From Kiloniellaceae bacterium (lineage in GTDB: Bacteria > Pseudomonadota > Alphaproteobacteria > Kiloniellales > J153), in contig JAJFGL010000039.1 in assembly GCA_021776135.1 (NCBI GenBank), forward strand, positions 28,373 through 92,372: a stretch of 64,000 nt of DNA, read 5' to 3'. A model generated the notes under the pieces. That model had not been told where the DNA came from, did not search any database, and worked only from the letters and a program-made list of their open reading frames with translations. Made by a program: the position numbers and the translations under genes. Shown here piece after piece: positions 18,501 to 25,576 of the stretch. Numbering within the stretch: the stretch's first letter is position 1; the number at the start of each line of letters is the position of its first letter.

Positions 18501-19807
18501 TCGGCATCGGCGGCGAACTTGGCAGTCCATTCCAGAACGACACGCCACTCGGCAAGACGCTCATCATCGACCGGGATTTGCGCAACGTGGACGCCGATCC
18601 GCTTCTGATCGACGACCCGGCGGTGCAGGGCAACGTGGTCAACTTCCTGACTTTGGATTTCTCCGCCGACGGTCCGGTCACCATGGACTCCCTCGACGTC
18701 ATGGATCTGAATAACGGTCAAACCATGACCATCAGGTTGTTCGGGGCGGGCGATACCCTGCTGGCCGCCTACAACGCGCCGGGGACCGAAGTTAACGGCG
18801 TGGCCACGGTCGATCTCGGTGGCACCGCCGGCGTTGTCCGCGTGCTCATGACCATCAACGGCTCCGCCGCTGTCGATAACATCGTGTTCCGGCCGGAAGA
18901 GGAGCGCACATTCCAGGACGAGTTCCTGAACCTCACTTACACCGTCACCGACGGCGATCTCGACACGGTGCAGGGTACGGCCAGGATTACCATCGAAGAC
19001 GACGGGCCCACGGCGGTAAACGATACGGCCCTTCTGGATACGGCCTTGGATGAGATCGCTTTCGGCAATGTCTTCGGCAACGACGTTCCCGGGGCCGACG
19101 ACGCAACCGTGGAGGACGAACCGGTGACCTTGTTCAGGTACACCGGCGAGGATTCCGAAGGAAACCCGGTTGAGCTTTCCGCCGCCGCGGGCAGTGACGT
19201 CACGACCGCGAACGGCGGCCTGTTGTTCGTCGATCCCAATGGCGACTGGGCTTACCTGGCCAGTTCCGGCGACGGTATCAGCGAGGCCGGCTACGTCGAA
19301 ACCGTTTCCTACGTCATCGAGGACGGCGACGGCGACACGGACAGCGCCACCCTGCAGATCCGGGTGATCTTGGATCCGGATAGTGTAATTGAAGCAAGCG
19401 GTGAAATATTAATCGGGACTTTTGCAGAAGACTTCCTGGTCGGCGATGGGACTGATAACATTATTTCAGGACTTGGCGGCGCCGACCTGCTGTTCGGCGG
19501 CGCTGGCGGCGATACGCTGATCGGCGGCGACGGCGTCGACCAACTCTACGGCGAGGGGGGCGCGGATACCTTCGTGATCGAAGCGACCGGCGTTCCGCTT
19601 AGCTTGGGCGATGTCATCGCCGATTTCGAGGACGGCGTCGACACCATCGGCCTGGCTGGCGGGCTTAGCTTCGCCGAGCTGACTATCTCCGACGTTGGAG
19701 GGGCCGCTGTTATCTCCGTCACCGCGACCACGGAGGTTCTAGTGACCGTGGAGAGCGTCACCTCAAGTCTGCTCGACGACACCGATTTCACCACCGTCAT
19801 CGTCTAA
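9542..19807 (+). CDS. Giant secreted multidomain RTX/T1SS-143-type adhesin-like protein
   Basis: A very acidic protein of about 3,421 residues, probably secreted by a type I system (none is in this window) and acting at the cell surface. I chose ATG 9542, with ribosome site AGGGAGG, over an in-frame ATG at 9467. Domains in order: N-terminal BapA-prefix-like region (residues 40-120) with a DAAAG motif that could be a LapG-type site; SMP-30/NHL-like beta-propeller (about 210-525); nidogen-like domain (620-805); Ig-like unit; second propeller-like region (1110-1385); L-type lectin-like domain (1525-1735); ThuA-like domain (1975-2180); several T1SS-143/VCBS-like units marked by D(D/G)xP boundaries (2250-3160); an inserted PEP-CTERM-type beta domain (about 2900-3120); RTX nonapeptides GGxGxD (3297-3345); and a C-terminal type I secretion region. 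A strong terminator follows. Adhesion is inferred. Confidence 0.85.
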   Translation: MTEEFGGIDNERGIERDGSDNAGLIGGEDSAALIGQTAIAVAQPAPGESLSIDAAAGQRYVIEFSPDAAQVRVRGNDLILEFADGGSITFANLGLVVDAADEPVFEVAGQPISSAVIFALGEGTLETAAAPTVVGTGETRYDDDTGELIDLIDPQGVIPPTELEFRLIDLEPTEVLAGLTPPVDFDVSETANFVNNLDDVGISFAPALGDPFALVGAAFVLDDNNGRVLEIAIDGSTSVLVQTIEILAATGESSVDFEDRGVTIDPAGNIYFTDARSDTVLVKPADGSPVRIVATEADLDDAVPGSADPHSLVFAPDGFLYVAEENSDSILKVDPATGAVTLLASDSDFESLSGISNVDLEGGLIVSADGTKIYAASDGSPDAIFEIDIASGDVSVLATDSRWGDLDVFMVLAPNGDIIVADDSSDTIYRVTPAGVVTEFLTEDELEATVGQDVDLEGGIWFDANGNFYVAEENTSTVYRWTGTNPATGAIDPASGTAFATDASIAGATGENPDFEGGALFQALSGTTGGFLYEFQVGESEILADNIHGTDAEDGVTTQFTITTLPTIGLGDQVGVLLIDRGDDNVIDEIFGEGFTPLPAGGINVQTGDSVFYFLPEGATVPNPDFVPGLTFDTVSGSDLNLSDDDTESVALSFNFNFQGVDYSDITVSSNGFIWLGGTSFGSDCCDGDVSEFLGDPPRIAPAWFDLDPGDSGTVTFADLGDRAVITWSGVEEFSESNSNTFQIVLFADGRIAFNYDELSNLDHDGLIGITAGNGAGNPGESGLSAEGSFNTGSEGTVYQFFEDLDGDRFDVSGQSITFTPNGSGGWIVETSQSPDAVPETLRADDQGPVNFNYFTTDSDGLDSLGDGPATVTIDFPDAQPIVVSAQDASVDEDDIDGGEGRFEEGQSISLASIFAFGQEPGSDTLDLGDPPFDPDGQQPTRVFGAISVDFSFDGPGTAAFTGATISALEALELTSSSVTGPSGTDHDAPLSYQILNDGRALIGFVDRVGDGGSGDGVFNEGDVPVFTLELSEANNAGLFFYTFDLIGSLNHPDNAGENTLGIGVPFVVTDFDGDSTAATFEVTVVDDVPTIAFDGGEGPFAFTVDGDSGFDTPDLWQVGLDPDNSFSFPFSGLDGGEGTDFEGLTFGTNGQVLFAYDDDTESFDQRILKIDPRSGDTLAIWTLEAESAFKLHDPGLTVNADGQFFAIGDGTGGFDDTPLGSLYKVNFEPGSKTGGAFSLELVAVQPADLGMELTGLAADPNDPSILYALGRVSSVAGEETAVKLVKITLGDDTALPPTATEFEFLPGATGFISVGDSEHGLSFAPDGTLWGLVENDLANTGGVGSQTVAFQIDPETGASIPDTTVVLPNDQNGFESLAVDQFDPGALKIWEQNLDGGEGTSTSQSATVVFGADGPEVDPAHSSDPSIVTADAAVIAAIKLDIVKIEELDETGNNLEGGNQTVSSLTGGAFSSGLFSRADPSDPDSPALEVFLERPLIVGGPNDGEVDPTKIVGFIGGTGNEPRVIYENDFSTDAAGATLILAGNSPGAEVTGGQLVLTQETNSLQNWIQIDGGAPLSGSFLAEFDLLISSDGDSGRADGVSFQVGNDVATSGGPAEEPRTSGLVLTFDTFDNFDDFGGPDVENEIALWFGGVKFASFVPPAGLHTDTPVPVTVDVLGTLVTVSYNGAVIFDSVDVGGTVPSDSDFFFGARTGGASDFQAIDNVRIEEPGSGEPRVTVFEADVDLHQVFNGEYQAPIEFTLFKPLVHPDADNPDTAANESEYGDGRSLVGPDADSIQFSFNITVTDDDGDSNSIPITVTIDDDGPRVFEDTLAQVDEDGLPARGEGGNEGIPGGPGDVPDPQPAPGGDGNEATFVGFLNASFGADGPGEISFAALDGQAVVDNGGVAVLSNGNPLVYSWDADSHTLTAFAQGTSGEDGTGGSIFITGHDSDEHENYEYDSAGLDYLLFGGAADVTARAGKTVALLHNGPNLDGGTTVAEYISEIQADEGYNVSFFDLANSSWTDVFAAGFDVIMVASIEDYAGDDPTPADDILAQASRDALFGAKEQFADYINAGGGLFIHTDGGFGQTFYDFVPNFGTTINNTIDIAGIFTPTAAGAGIGLTEAIVDSDVTHSFYTGIDTGLFTVFETTEAFTGTDSNNDPVTIEGGQPVAFGARGIGIQDGEFGLTNPVFTVQITDVATGAYEVVLLDQLDHPDGSSEDNIVLNPEYTITDFDGDTQTGTLLIDIDDDSPATTDNKVMGVVEEEQLAGGNEDTTSGVVPDLDEDTSIPNRDDPANPITNFGITTDVATGSLAPLVNFGADGPAEGGGFSFSSNTGGLPALFSNGEPILYDVDGDTLTGFVDRDVPVGELDPDDLPVFTLTLQSNGDYIFTLFEQLDHAAPPAGTAEENILEIDFSSVVVATDFDGDSITLDEGDFTVKAIDDVPVIADGTATVAHDETPGVDADADDTADTLPDAIAALGLTPIGAAQSPAGQLDYSFGADGPGQASLTGANGAPLDSVDSGLTRSSDGASIFLFSDPADPQLVLGKALLSFETAGVDGDATQETISFDREHRLSTGQMVIYSFLGSGVDGLTDDGEFFAIVVDADTIKLALTEADALAGNAINLTPPPIDADALHFLEADGDPVLAVYLDTNGTDAIAADDTLWVAQFQAIEHPIAGDGAEGSHDESVSLADEIFVTVTDFDGDSVTADSAITVEIQDDGPSVGNIAMTNDETAGVQDGTPPTDPDTGAAADPDNDDTGETAPLPAGVLALVTGLTPINTSVKAIDFDFGADGPGGIALDPIDEVEFPGGKPSGLFDTASGDEILLFNGADDTIIGRVGTADGPLAFVSFIGDPDPASADLWFVQYLAIQHDNPLDPDEAGPEGGSASFAGDPDVINFETLDAGTFAETVDDGVGVFEVLSVGGHRILVTGENPDADGAGARNANAAVIFDSADPSRGLFGLGTPNEDFDIDPDPAVFEPGPGIGIGGELGSPFQNDTPLGKTLIIDRDLRNVDADPLLIDDPAVQGNVVNFLTLDFSADGPVTMDSLDVMDLNNGQTMTIRLFGAGDTLLAAYNAPGTEVNGVATVDLGGTAGVVRVLMTINGSAAVDNIVFRPEEERTFQDEFLNLTYTVTDGDLDTVQGTARITIEDDGPTAVNDTALLDTALDEIAFGNVFGNDVPGADDATVEDEPVTLFRYTGEDSEGNPVELSAAAGSDVTTANGGLLFVDPNGDWAYLASSGDGISEAGYVETVSYVIEDGDGDTDSATLQIRVILDPDSVIEASGEILIGTFAEDFLVGDGTDNIISGLGGADLLFGGAGGDTLIGGDGVDQLYGEGGADTFVIEATGVPLSLGDVIADFEDGVDTIGLAGGLSFAELTISDVGGAAVISVTATTEVLVTVESVTSSLLDDTDFTTVIV

Positions 19808-19839
19808 GCTATCCGGCCCGCTCCGGCGGGTTCGGCACC

Positions 19840-19872
19840 AGGGGGGCGCAGGTAGCGCCCCCCTATTTTTTT
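19840..19872 (+). terminator. Rho-independent terminator of the giant adhesin gene
   Basis: A perfect 10-bp stem (AGGGGGGCGC with GCGCCCCCCT), a five-base loop and a T-tract of seven to eight bases, starting 32 bp after the stop codon. Confidence 0.92.
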
Positions 19873-19905
19873 CACCCGCGATCCGTCATGCCGCGCCGGC
19901 GATGG

Positions 19906-19920
19906 TTAATGAAAAGTTAA
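19906..19920. promoter_or_regulatory. CtrA-box-like site (TTAA-N7-TTAA)
   Basis: A perfect match to the CtrA consensus TTAA-N7-TTAA of alphaproteobacteria, 136 bp before the small exported protein gene. It suggests cell-cycle or motility-linked control. One short motif match can occur by chance. Confidence 0.4.
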
Positions 19921-20055
19921 TATTCCTGCGTGTACTTTCCGGTGCGGCTTGTCCGCGTCTGTGTCCTTTTTGTGGTTAAGGTTATTATTCAGGCTTGGCG
20001 CGCTATAAGTGCTTACAAGATAGATTGGCGGCAAATAAACCCCCAAGGATACGAG

Positions 20056-20484
20056 ATGCCACGCGCGATGCGATTCAAGACCTATCGGATCTTCCGGGCC
20101 GGAAAGGCTCTGCCGGTGAAACTCGGTCTTGGGGTTCTCATCTTGGGATTGGCCGGGCCCGCCCTGGGCGGCCGCGAGGCCCCCGCCGTTTGGGTGCCTC
20201 TGGCGCCAACCGTGGAGGCGCCAACCGCGCCTCGCACGCCCATGGTCCTGGTGCCCTGGTCGCCCGAATACTTGGCGGCCCCGGTTCCCGGTTTGCTGGA
20301 TGGCGCGGTGCGAAGCGGTGTCTTGCCCGATAGTATTCAGCCGTCCGAGACCAACCCTTCGAACCGCCCGGCGGCGGGAAGCGCGCGCTCCTTGACCTTC
20401 TCCGACGTGATTCGCGACGTCGATTGGCGCCGACATACCGCCAAGCGCCTACGCCAAGTGCCCAGTTTCAAGCCCAACTTTTAG
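20056..20484 (+). CDS. Hypothetical small exported protein, proline-rich
   Basis: A protein of about 142 residues with no family I recognise. After a basic N-terminus (MPRAMRFKTYRIFRAGK) comes one hydrophobic stretch (VKLGLGVLILGLAGPALGG) that reads as a signal peptide or anchor. The mature part is proline- and alanine-rich (for example PLAPTVEAPTAPRTP) and ends in a basic tail (RRHTAKRLRQVPSFKPNF). The ATG at 20056 has an AAGGA ribosome site and is preferred to an upstream in-frame ATG at 19930. A CtrA-like box lies upstream, and a MITE-like repeat begins about 35 bp after the stop. The export signal and ribosome site favour a real gene, but the function is unknown. Confidence 0.55.
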   Translation: MPRAMRFKTYRIFRAGKALPVKLGLGVLILGLAGPALGGREAPAVWVPLAPTVEAPTAPRTPMVLVPWSPEYLAAPVPGLLDGAVRSGVLPDSIQPSETNPSNRPAAGSARSLTFSDVIRDVDWRRHTAKRLRQVPSFKPNF

Positions 20485-20519
20485 CGCGCTTTTCCCCCTA
20501 TTTGGCGGCCGGCCCCGAT

Positions 20520-20810
20520 CCACAGGTGTCCGGTTTAACTTCGCGCTACCCGCCCGAACGGGTTCCCGGCACCGCAAGTCCCCCCACCCCAACCCTCCCC
20601 CTCAAGGGGGGAGGGAGAATAAGTGGCGTTCTCCCACTAACTCCCTCCCCCTTAGACGGGGGAGGGTTGGGGTGGGGGTGACAGCCGCGCCAAGTATTCC
20701 CGTTGTCCGAAGACGCGCCGCTTTCCTGGCCAAAACCGCGCCGGGTACTTGGAGGCGTATAGACTCAATGCCTTGCCACCTGTCTTCATATTTAAACCGG
20801 ACAGCAATGG
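20520..20810. mobile_element. MITE-like repeat element, copy 1
   Basis: A non-coding element of about 290 bp with imperfect terminal inverted repeats. The inner part of the ends is identical (TGTCCGGTTTAA at the left, its inverse at 20792-20803). The centre is a large palindrome: the C-rich left arm at 20581-20600 pairs with the G-rich right arm at 20659-20678. The 8-bp sequence CCCGATCC occurs at both ends (20514-20521 and 20812-20819), consistent with a target duplication. It is closely similar over its whole length to 33498-33786 and, in part, to 46741-47042. It contains no transposase, so it would have to be moved in trans. Confidence 0.75.
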
Positions 20811-21062
20811 GCCCGATCCGGCCTTTCCGGTCTCGTAAGTGTGGCTTGCGGGCTTGCGGATTGTATATTTTAATCCTCCCGGCCGGTTACACACCGGGGT
20901 GTTTACCCGCCAAGTAAACCGGCAAACTCAAAGGGCTCGGGACCGGGCGGAACTTCGAATCGCGCGGCCCGATACCTAAGGCGAGCTGGGTATTGTCACG
21001 CGGGTCGCCGGCAGCGCCGCCCCGGCTGGAAACGGGGGCAGGATTGGTGGAATGTCACCTCT
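20811..21062 (+). promoter_or_regulatory. Upstream region of the LuxR-type regulator
   Basis: No gene is seen. It contains an inverted repeat GTTTAC-N7-GTAAAC at 20901-20919 that could be an operator, and a TATATT-like -10 region around 20867. These are weak predictions. Confidence 0.3.
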
Positions 21063-21899
21063 ATGCCGATGCCCGATAATCCCGCGCCCAGTACCGGGGC
21101 CGTTACCGGCTTTATCGAGACCATAGGTTCCAGTTCGTTTTTTCACGATTTCGGCGACGTGGTCGCGCGTATAGCCCCTTACGACGGCTTGCTGTTCTTT
21201 TTATACCGGCCCGACGCGGCGCCGGTCCTGCTGTCGAATTCCCGCTTGGCCGATAAGTTCCAGCAGGGTTTGGATAACTACCTGGACCATACCTATTTGC
21301 TCAATCCCGTATATCAGGGTTTCAAGGCCGCGATACCTTCCGGCGTCTATCTGATGAAGGAAATACTGCCGGACGGTTATGGCGAACTCATCTCGGCGGT
21401 CGAGTTCGAGATCGAGATCGACGTGAAAGAGACTATCGGTTACCTGACGCCGGGCTGGCCGGCGCACATGGAGGAATTGATGCACCTCATCAACCTGCCC
21501 GACGGCAGCATGGTGGAGGTGACGGTTCTCCGCCAACGCGATCTTGGTTTCAGCCCCGGAGAACACGCTGCCATGAAGCAGGTGTTTCCCGTGGTCTCCA
21601 GTGTGTTCCATAAACACTGGGAACTCATGAACCAGGATTTCAGCGCCCACGAAAGCCGGCCCAGCCTTGACAGCAGTTTTAATGAATTCGGCGCCGAGGT
21701 TCTGACCGGCCGGGAAAAAGAGGTGGTGAAATTGGTGCTGACGGGGCATTCAAGCCAGTCCATATCCCTGCGCCTGGGTATCTCCCTGCCGACCATAAAA
21801 ACCCATCGGCGGAATATATATACAAAACTGAAAATCGGTTCCCAGGCCGAATTGTTCAGCCTCTTTATCGGCTTCCTGACATCGCGGACTGGATTCTGA
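21063..21899 (+). CDS. LuxR-family transcriptional regulator
   Basis: A 278-residue DNA-binding regulator. The C-terminal 60 residues are a GerE/LuxR helix-turn-helix (LTGREKEVVKLVLTGHSSQS, then LGISLPTIKTHRRNIYTKL), with the conserved Glu, Gly, Ile and Lys positions. The N-terminal 200 residues do not show the acyl-homoserine-lactone-binding signature (no WxxxY...D pattern), nor a receiver aspartate. They probably sense another ligand, possibly through a PAS/GAF-like fold. Two ATG codons (21063 and 21069) are possible starts. The gene lies 93 bp before the aminotransferase/ABC transporter genes on the same strand, so it is a candidate regulator of that set. Confidence 0.82.
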   Translation: MPMPDNPAPSTGAVTGFIETIGSSSFFHDFGDVVARIAPYDGLLFFLYRPDAAPVLLSNSRLADKFQQGLDNYLDHTYLLNPVYQGFKAAIPSGVYLMKEILPDGYGELISAVEFEIEIDVKETIGYLTPGWPAHMEELMHLINLPDGSMVEVTVLRQRDLGFSPGEHAAMKQVFPVVSSVFHKHWELMNQDFSAHESRPSLDSSFNEFGAEVLTGREKEVVKLVLTGHSSQSISLRLGISLPTIKTHRRNIYTKLKIGSQAELFSLFIGFLTSRTGF

Positions 21900-21992
21900 T
21901 CTCTCATCCTTTGGGACGATGGCCTGCACTAGGCGAAACCGGCACACTACCGGCTAGAGTTAGCCGCCCGGTATCGAGACCTGGAGCAGTTT

Positions 21993-23231
21993 ATGGATTT
22001 TCCCATATCCGAAATTCGCGCGAAATTCCCCGCGCTTTCAAAAACCGACGGCTCTAACGCGCGTTGTTACCTGGATAATCCGGCGGGAACCCAGGTGCCG
22101 GCGACGGTTATCGAGGCGATATCCAGCTACATGCTGAACGACTGCGCGAACCTGGGCGGCCACTTTTCGACCAGTATCGCCTCCGACCGTATTGTCGAGA
22201 CGGCGCACCGGGACATGGCCGATTTCCTGGGCGCGGACACGGCCAAGGAAATTATCATCGGTCAGAGCATGACGTCGCTCACCTTCCATCTGTCGCGCAG
22301 TATTTGCCGCGGCTTCGCCGCCGGCGACGAAATCGTTATCACCCGCATGGATCACGAAGGAAACATCGGTCCCTGGCTGGAAATCGCGAAAGATAAGGGC
22401 CTGACCATCCGCTGGCTCGACTTCAATCGCGAGACCTGGCAAATCGAGACCGAGGCGCTTGAAGCCATACTGACCGAGCGGACGAAACTGGTTTGCCTGA
22501 ACTATTCCAGTAACCTGACCGGCTCCATCAACGACATCGCGGCGTTAACGGCCATGGCGCGAAGCGCCGGTGCCTGGGTGTTCGTGGATGCGGTGCAATT
22601 GGCGCCCCATCATCTCGTGGATGTGAAAAAACTCGGCTGCGATTTCCTGGCTTGCTCGTCTTATAAGTTTTTCGGGCCCCATCTGGGCATCCTATGGGGC
22701 AAGGAGGAGATCCTGGCCGAACTGCACCCTTACAAGGGGCGCTGCACGCCGGACGATCTGCCCGGGCGATTTGAGCTTGGCACGCCGCAGAATGAACTGC
22801 TCGCGGGGCTGTCCGCGACGGTCGATTACTTCGCCTCCCTGGGAAACGGGAATAGCCGGCGCGAAAAGATCGCCGCCGCCTACCGGGCCTGCATCGATTA
22901 TGAAGAACCCCTGACAAATAAATTGATCGACGGGTTGTCGGCGGTTTCCGGGATCGAGATTTTCGGAATCACCAACCCTAACCGGGTTCACGAGCGCGTC
23001 CCCACGGTCTCGATCCGGCATAACGTCCTGGATCCATCGGCCATGGCGAAGACGCTGGCCGAGCAGGGAATATTCGTCTGGCACGGCCACAACTACGCCT
23101 ATGAGCCGGTTAAGTTTCTCGGCATCCCGGAAAGCGAAGGGGTCGTGCGTATAGGCCTGGCCCACTACAACACGGAATCCGAGGTAACCCGGGTCGTCGA
23201 GGCGGTCGGGGCGATGGTAAACGGTGTATAG
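21993..23231 (+). CDS. Class V aminotransferase, cysteine desulfurase-like (VC1184-type)
   Basis: A 412-residue PLP-dependent enzyme of aminotransferase class V. The lysine that should bind PLP is Lys225 in CSSYKFFGPHLG, and the cofactor-holding Asp lies in VFVDAVQLAPH. The overall pattern (an early YLDNPAGTQVP, then the SSYKFFGPH region) matches the cysteine desulfurase-like VC1184 family rather than IscS or SufS. No isc/suf partners are nearby. It heads a run of same-strand genes encoding a polar amino acid ABC transporter and an IMPase-family phosphatase. It may therefore act on the imported amino acid (as desulfurase, lyase or epimerase-like enzyme) rather than in Fe-S assembly. The substrate is unknown. 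Confidence 0.82.
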   Translation: MDFPISEIRAKFPALSKTDGSNARCYLDNPAGTQVPATVIEAISSYMLNDCANLGGHFSTSIASDRIVETAHRDMADFLGADTAKEIIIGQSMTSLTFHLSRSICRGFAAGDEIVITRMDHEGNIGPWLEIAKDKGLTIRWLDFNRETWQIETEALEAILTERTKLVCLNYSSNLTGSINDIAALTAMARSAGAWVFVDAVQLAPHHLVDVKKLGCDFLACSSYKFFGPHLGILWGKEEILAELHPYKGRCTPDDLPGRFELGTPQNELLAGLSATVDYFASLGNGNSRREKIAAAYRACIDYEEPLTNKLIDGLSAVSGIEIFGITNPNRVHERVPTVSIRHNVLDPSAMAKTLAEQGIFVWHGHNYAYEPVKFLGIPESEGVVRIGLAHYNTESEVTRVVEAVGAMVNGV

Positions 23232-23279
23232 TACGACAGGCCCAAGGAAGACGTGCGTTGCAACCAATGGGAGGATGAA

Positions 23280-24101
23280 ATGAAAAAGAACTTATTCAAT
23301 ACGATTCGCCGTGTATTGCTCGGCGCCGCCGCCTTCGCGGTGTTGTCGATCGGTACGGTCCAGGCGGAAAGCCTGAGGGTCGGCATGGAATGCACCTATG
23401 CGCCCTTCAACTTCAAAAATGCCGACGGTTACCTCGACGGTTACGATGTCGATGTCGCCAAGGGGGTCGCCGGAATACTCGGCGCCGATCTCGAATTCGT
23501 CTGCCAGAAATGGGATGGCATGATCCCGGCCTTGCTGGCTAACAAGTTCGACCTGGTTATCGCCTCCATGTCGATCACCGACAAGCGCCTGGAGAAGATG
23601 GATTTTTCGGCGCCCTATCGTATTTCCGTCGGCCGTCTGGTGGGTAAAAAGGACGCGGGCATGAAGCTGTTCGATTCTGCGGGCATGCCCATCGCCGCGA
23701 ATTTCGACGGCCTGAAAATAGGTTTGGGCCGCGCGACAACCTACGCCTCTTGGTTCGAGGCCAAGCTGCCCGGCGCGAATGTCGTGTTCTACGATAGCTC
23801 CGAGGCCATGTATCTCGATCTGGAAAACGGCCGCACCGACATGATTATGACCAATCCCATGAAGGCCTTCCTCAAATTCCTGAGCAAGGAGAACGGCAAG
23901 GGCTTCGAGTTCGTCAGCCCGCAAATCGACGAGACCGAGTTCTTCGGCGTTGGCGTCGGTATCGGTCTTCGCAAGGGTAACGAAGAGTTGCTCGCGCGCC
24001 TGAATAAAGCGGTTCTGGAGCTTACCAAGAACGGATCGCTTGAGGCTTACGCCCTTAAGTACTTCCCCTTCGCCATCCACAATGAAAAGTGGAAAGGCTA
24101 A
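23280..24101 (+). CDS. Polar amino acid ABC transporter, periplasmic binding protein
   Basis: A 273-residue solute-binding protein of family 3 (SBP_bac_3), which should capture an amino acid in the periplasm for the downstream permeases. The start at 23280 has an ideal GGGAGG site and gives a signal peptide ending in TVQA-ES; an in-frame ATG at 23253 would lengthen it pointlessly. Family marks are present: ECTYAPFNF near the mature N-terminus, GYDVDVAKGVA, WDGMIPALLANKFDLVIASMSIT, and the DFSAPY segment. The closest general type is the lysine/arginine/ornithine or glutamine binders, but the ligand cannot be fixed. A stem-loop follows the gene, which may protect the mRNA so that more of this protein is made than of the permeases. 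Confidence 0.9.
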   Translation: MKKNLFNTIRRVLLGAAAFAVLSIGTVQAESLRVGMECTYAPFNFKNADGYLDGYDVDVAKGVAGILGADLEFVCQKWDGMIPALLANKFDLVIASMSITDKRLEKMDFSAPYRISVGRLVGKKDAGMKLFDSAGMPIAANFDGLKIGLGRATTYASWFEAKLPGANVVFYDSSEAMYLDLENGRTDMIMTNPMKAFLKFLSKENGKGFEFVSPQIDETEFFGVGVGIGLRKGNEELLARLNKAVLELTKNGSLEAYALKYFPFAIHNEKWKG

Positions 24102-24114
24102 TTTCGGGTTAAAA

Positions 24115-24149
24115 TCCGCGGCGGGGCCGGAATAGGGCGCCGCCGCGGA
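24115..24149 (+). other. Stem-loop between binding protein and permease genes
   Basis: A perfect 10-bp stem (TCCGCGGCGG with CCGCCGCGGA) with a 15-base loop and no T-tract. Such intercistronic hairpins often stabilise the binding-protein mRNA in ABC transporter operons. Confidence 0.55.
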
Positions 24150-24187
24150 AAACTTACACCGGATACGCGGGCAGGGGGATCGTCCCA

Positions 24188-24883
24188 GTGACGGATTTAG
24201 TTGGATGGTGGGACGACTTCTTCTGGGGCTCCGTGGTGGTGTTGCAGGTATTCGTGGTCTCCCTGATCATGATGGTCCTGTTCGGATTGATCGGCGCCGC
24301 CGCCAAGCTTTCCAATAACCGGGTCGCACAAAAAATCGCCGGGGTTTATACGGTCATCTTTCGCGGGACCCCGGAAATCCTGGTCCTGCTTTTGATCTAT
24401 TTCGGCTCCGCCATTACCCTGACGGCCATTGCCCAGGTTTTCGACCCCAGCATTCGTTTCGTCGATATCCCGCCCTTCTGGGCCGGTTCCTTCGGCATTG
24501 CCTTGATCGTCGGTTCTTATGCGACCGAAACTTTCCGCGGCGCCTTCCTTGGCGTCGATCCGGGCCAGATCGAGGCCGCGCGGGCGCTGGGTATCTCTAA
24601 TTTCCAAACCTTCGTCTATGTGCAAATACCCGAGATGTGGCGCCTGGCCTTGCCGGCCTTCGGCAATCACATGCTGTCGCTGATTAAGGACACGGCGCTT
24701 ATTTCCATCATCGGCTTGAACGAAACCCTGTTCGTCGCCGAGCAGGCCACGGGCACGACCGGAAAGCCCTTCACCATGTATATCGTGGTCGGCGGCATTT
24801 ACCTCGCGTTCTCCACGGCGATCACCTTGAGCGTCATGGCGTTGGAGAAGAATGCCAACCGGCACCTGGAGCGGGCGCGATGA
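24188..24883 (+). CDS. Polar amino acid ABC transporter permease 1
   Basis: A 231-residue inner-membrane permease of the HisM/HisQ type. It has about five hydrophobic helices and the BPD_transp_1 fold; the early motif TVIFRGTPEILVLLLIYF is characteristic. The ATPase-contact EAA loop is present (GQIEAARALGISNFQTFVYV). Translation starts from GTG at 24188 after an AGGGGGATC stretch. The stop overlaps the start of the second permease (ATGA), which indicates translational coupling. It works as a heterodimer with that gene and takes the amino acid from the upstream binding protein. Confidence 0.9.
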   Translation: MTDLVGWWDDFFWGSVVVLQVFVVSLIMMVLFGLIGAAAKLSNNRVAQKIAGVYTVIFRGTPEILVLLLIYFGSAITLTAIAQVFDPSIRFVDIPPFWAGSFGIALIVGSYATETFRGAFLGVDPGQIEAARALGISNFQTFVYVQIPEMWRLALPAFGNHMLSLIKDTALISIIGLNETLFVAEQATGTTGKPFTMYIVVGGIYLAFSTAITLSVMALEKNANRHLERAR

Positions 24884-25575
24884 TTGTCGATTTTACCCTG
24901 ATTACCGACAGCATCCCGAAGATGCTCATGGGTATCGGCCTGACAGTCGAGTTGATGATCGTCTCGGCGGTGCTGGGCACGGTCTTGGCCATCGTTTTGC
25001 TGCTCATGCGGATCAGCGGCCTTTGGTATCTGGTCTGGCCGTCGGTGAGCTACATTTACGTCTTTCGCGGCACGCCCATTCTGGTGCAGATATTCATCAT
25101 CTATTACGGTCTGCCGCAGTTCGAGGTCATACGGGACAGCATTTTCTGGCCGATACTGCGCGAGCCTTACGGCTGCGCGGTTGTCGCCTTGTCCCTGAAC
25201 ACCGGCGCTTACGTGTCGGAAATCCTGCGCGGCGGAATCCTGGGCGTTGACCGCGGCCTGGGCGAGGCGGGGGCCGCCTTGGGGCTGTCGGTTCGTCAGC
25301 GTTTTATCCATATCACCACGCCGATAGCCATAAGGCTGGCCATACCGGCCTACAGCAACGATATCGTCAGCCTGATGAAATCCACCGCCTTGGCCAGCAC
25401 CATCACCCTGCTCGATATGATGGGCATCGCCCGGACCATTGTCGCGGAAACCTTCGCGCCCTATGAGGTCTTCATTTCCCTGGCCGTGATCTACATTATC
25501 ATGACGTTTTTTATCCAGAAGGGATTTGGGCGTTTTGAAAAACACATGAGCCGATATTTGAAGAAAGAAGCCTGA
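24880..25575 (+). CDS. Polar amino acid ABC transporter permease 2
   Basis: A 231-residue inner-membrane permease, partner of the preceding gene, with which it overlaps by four bases. It shows the same family marks: [20 protein letters not shown], the EAA loop [19 protein letters not shown], and about five transmembrane helices. Its stop is one base from the start of the ATPase gene, so the three form a tightly coupled unit. The paired permeases are typical of glutamine/histidine-class importers. Confidence 0.9.
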   Translation: MIVDFTLITDSIPKMLMGIGLTVELMIVSAVLGTVLAIVLLLMRISGLWYLVWPSVSYIYVFRGTPILVQIFIIYYGLPQFEVIRDSIFWPILREPYGCAVVALSLNTGAYVSEILRGGILGVDRGLGEAGAALGLSVRQRFIHITTPIAIRLAIPAYSNDIVSLMKSTALASTITLLDMMGIARTIVAETFAPYEVFISLAVIYIIMTFFIQKGFGRFEKHMSRYLKKEA

Positions 25576-25576
25576 G

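Noticed and set aside
16688..18721. Long minus-strand reading frame (677 codons) inside the first giant gene
   Set aside because: It is an antisense artefact of acidic GC-rich repeats; the plus strand holds the continuous repeat protein.
20581..20700. Reading frames rich in Pro/Ser within the MITE-like repeats
   Set aside because: They arise from the C/G-rich palindrome and are not conserved in frame between the three copies.
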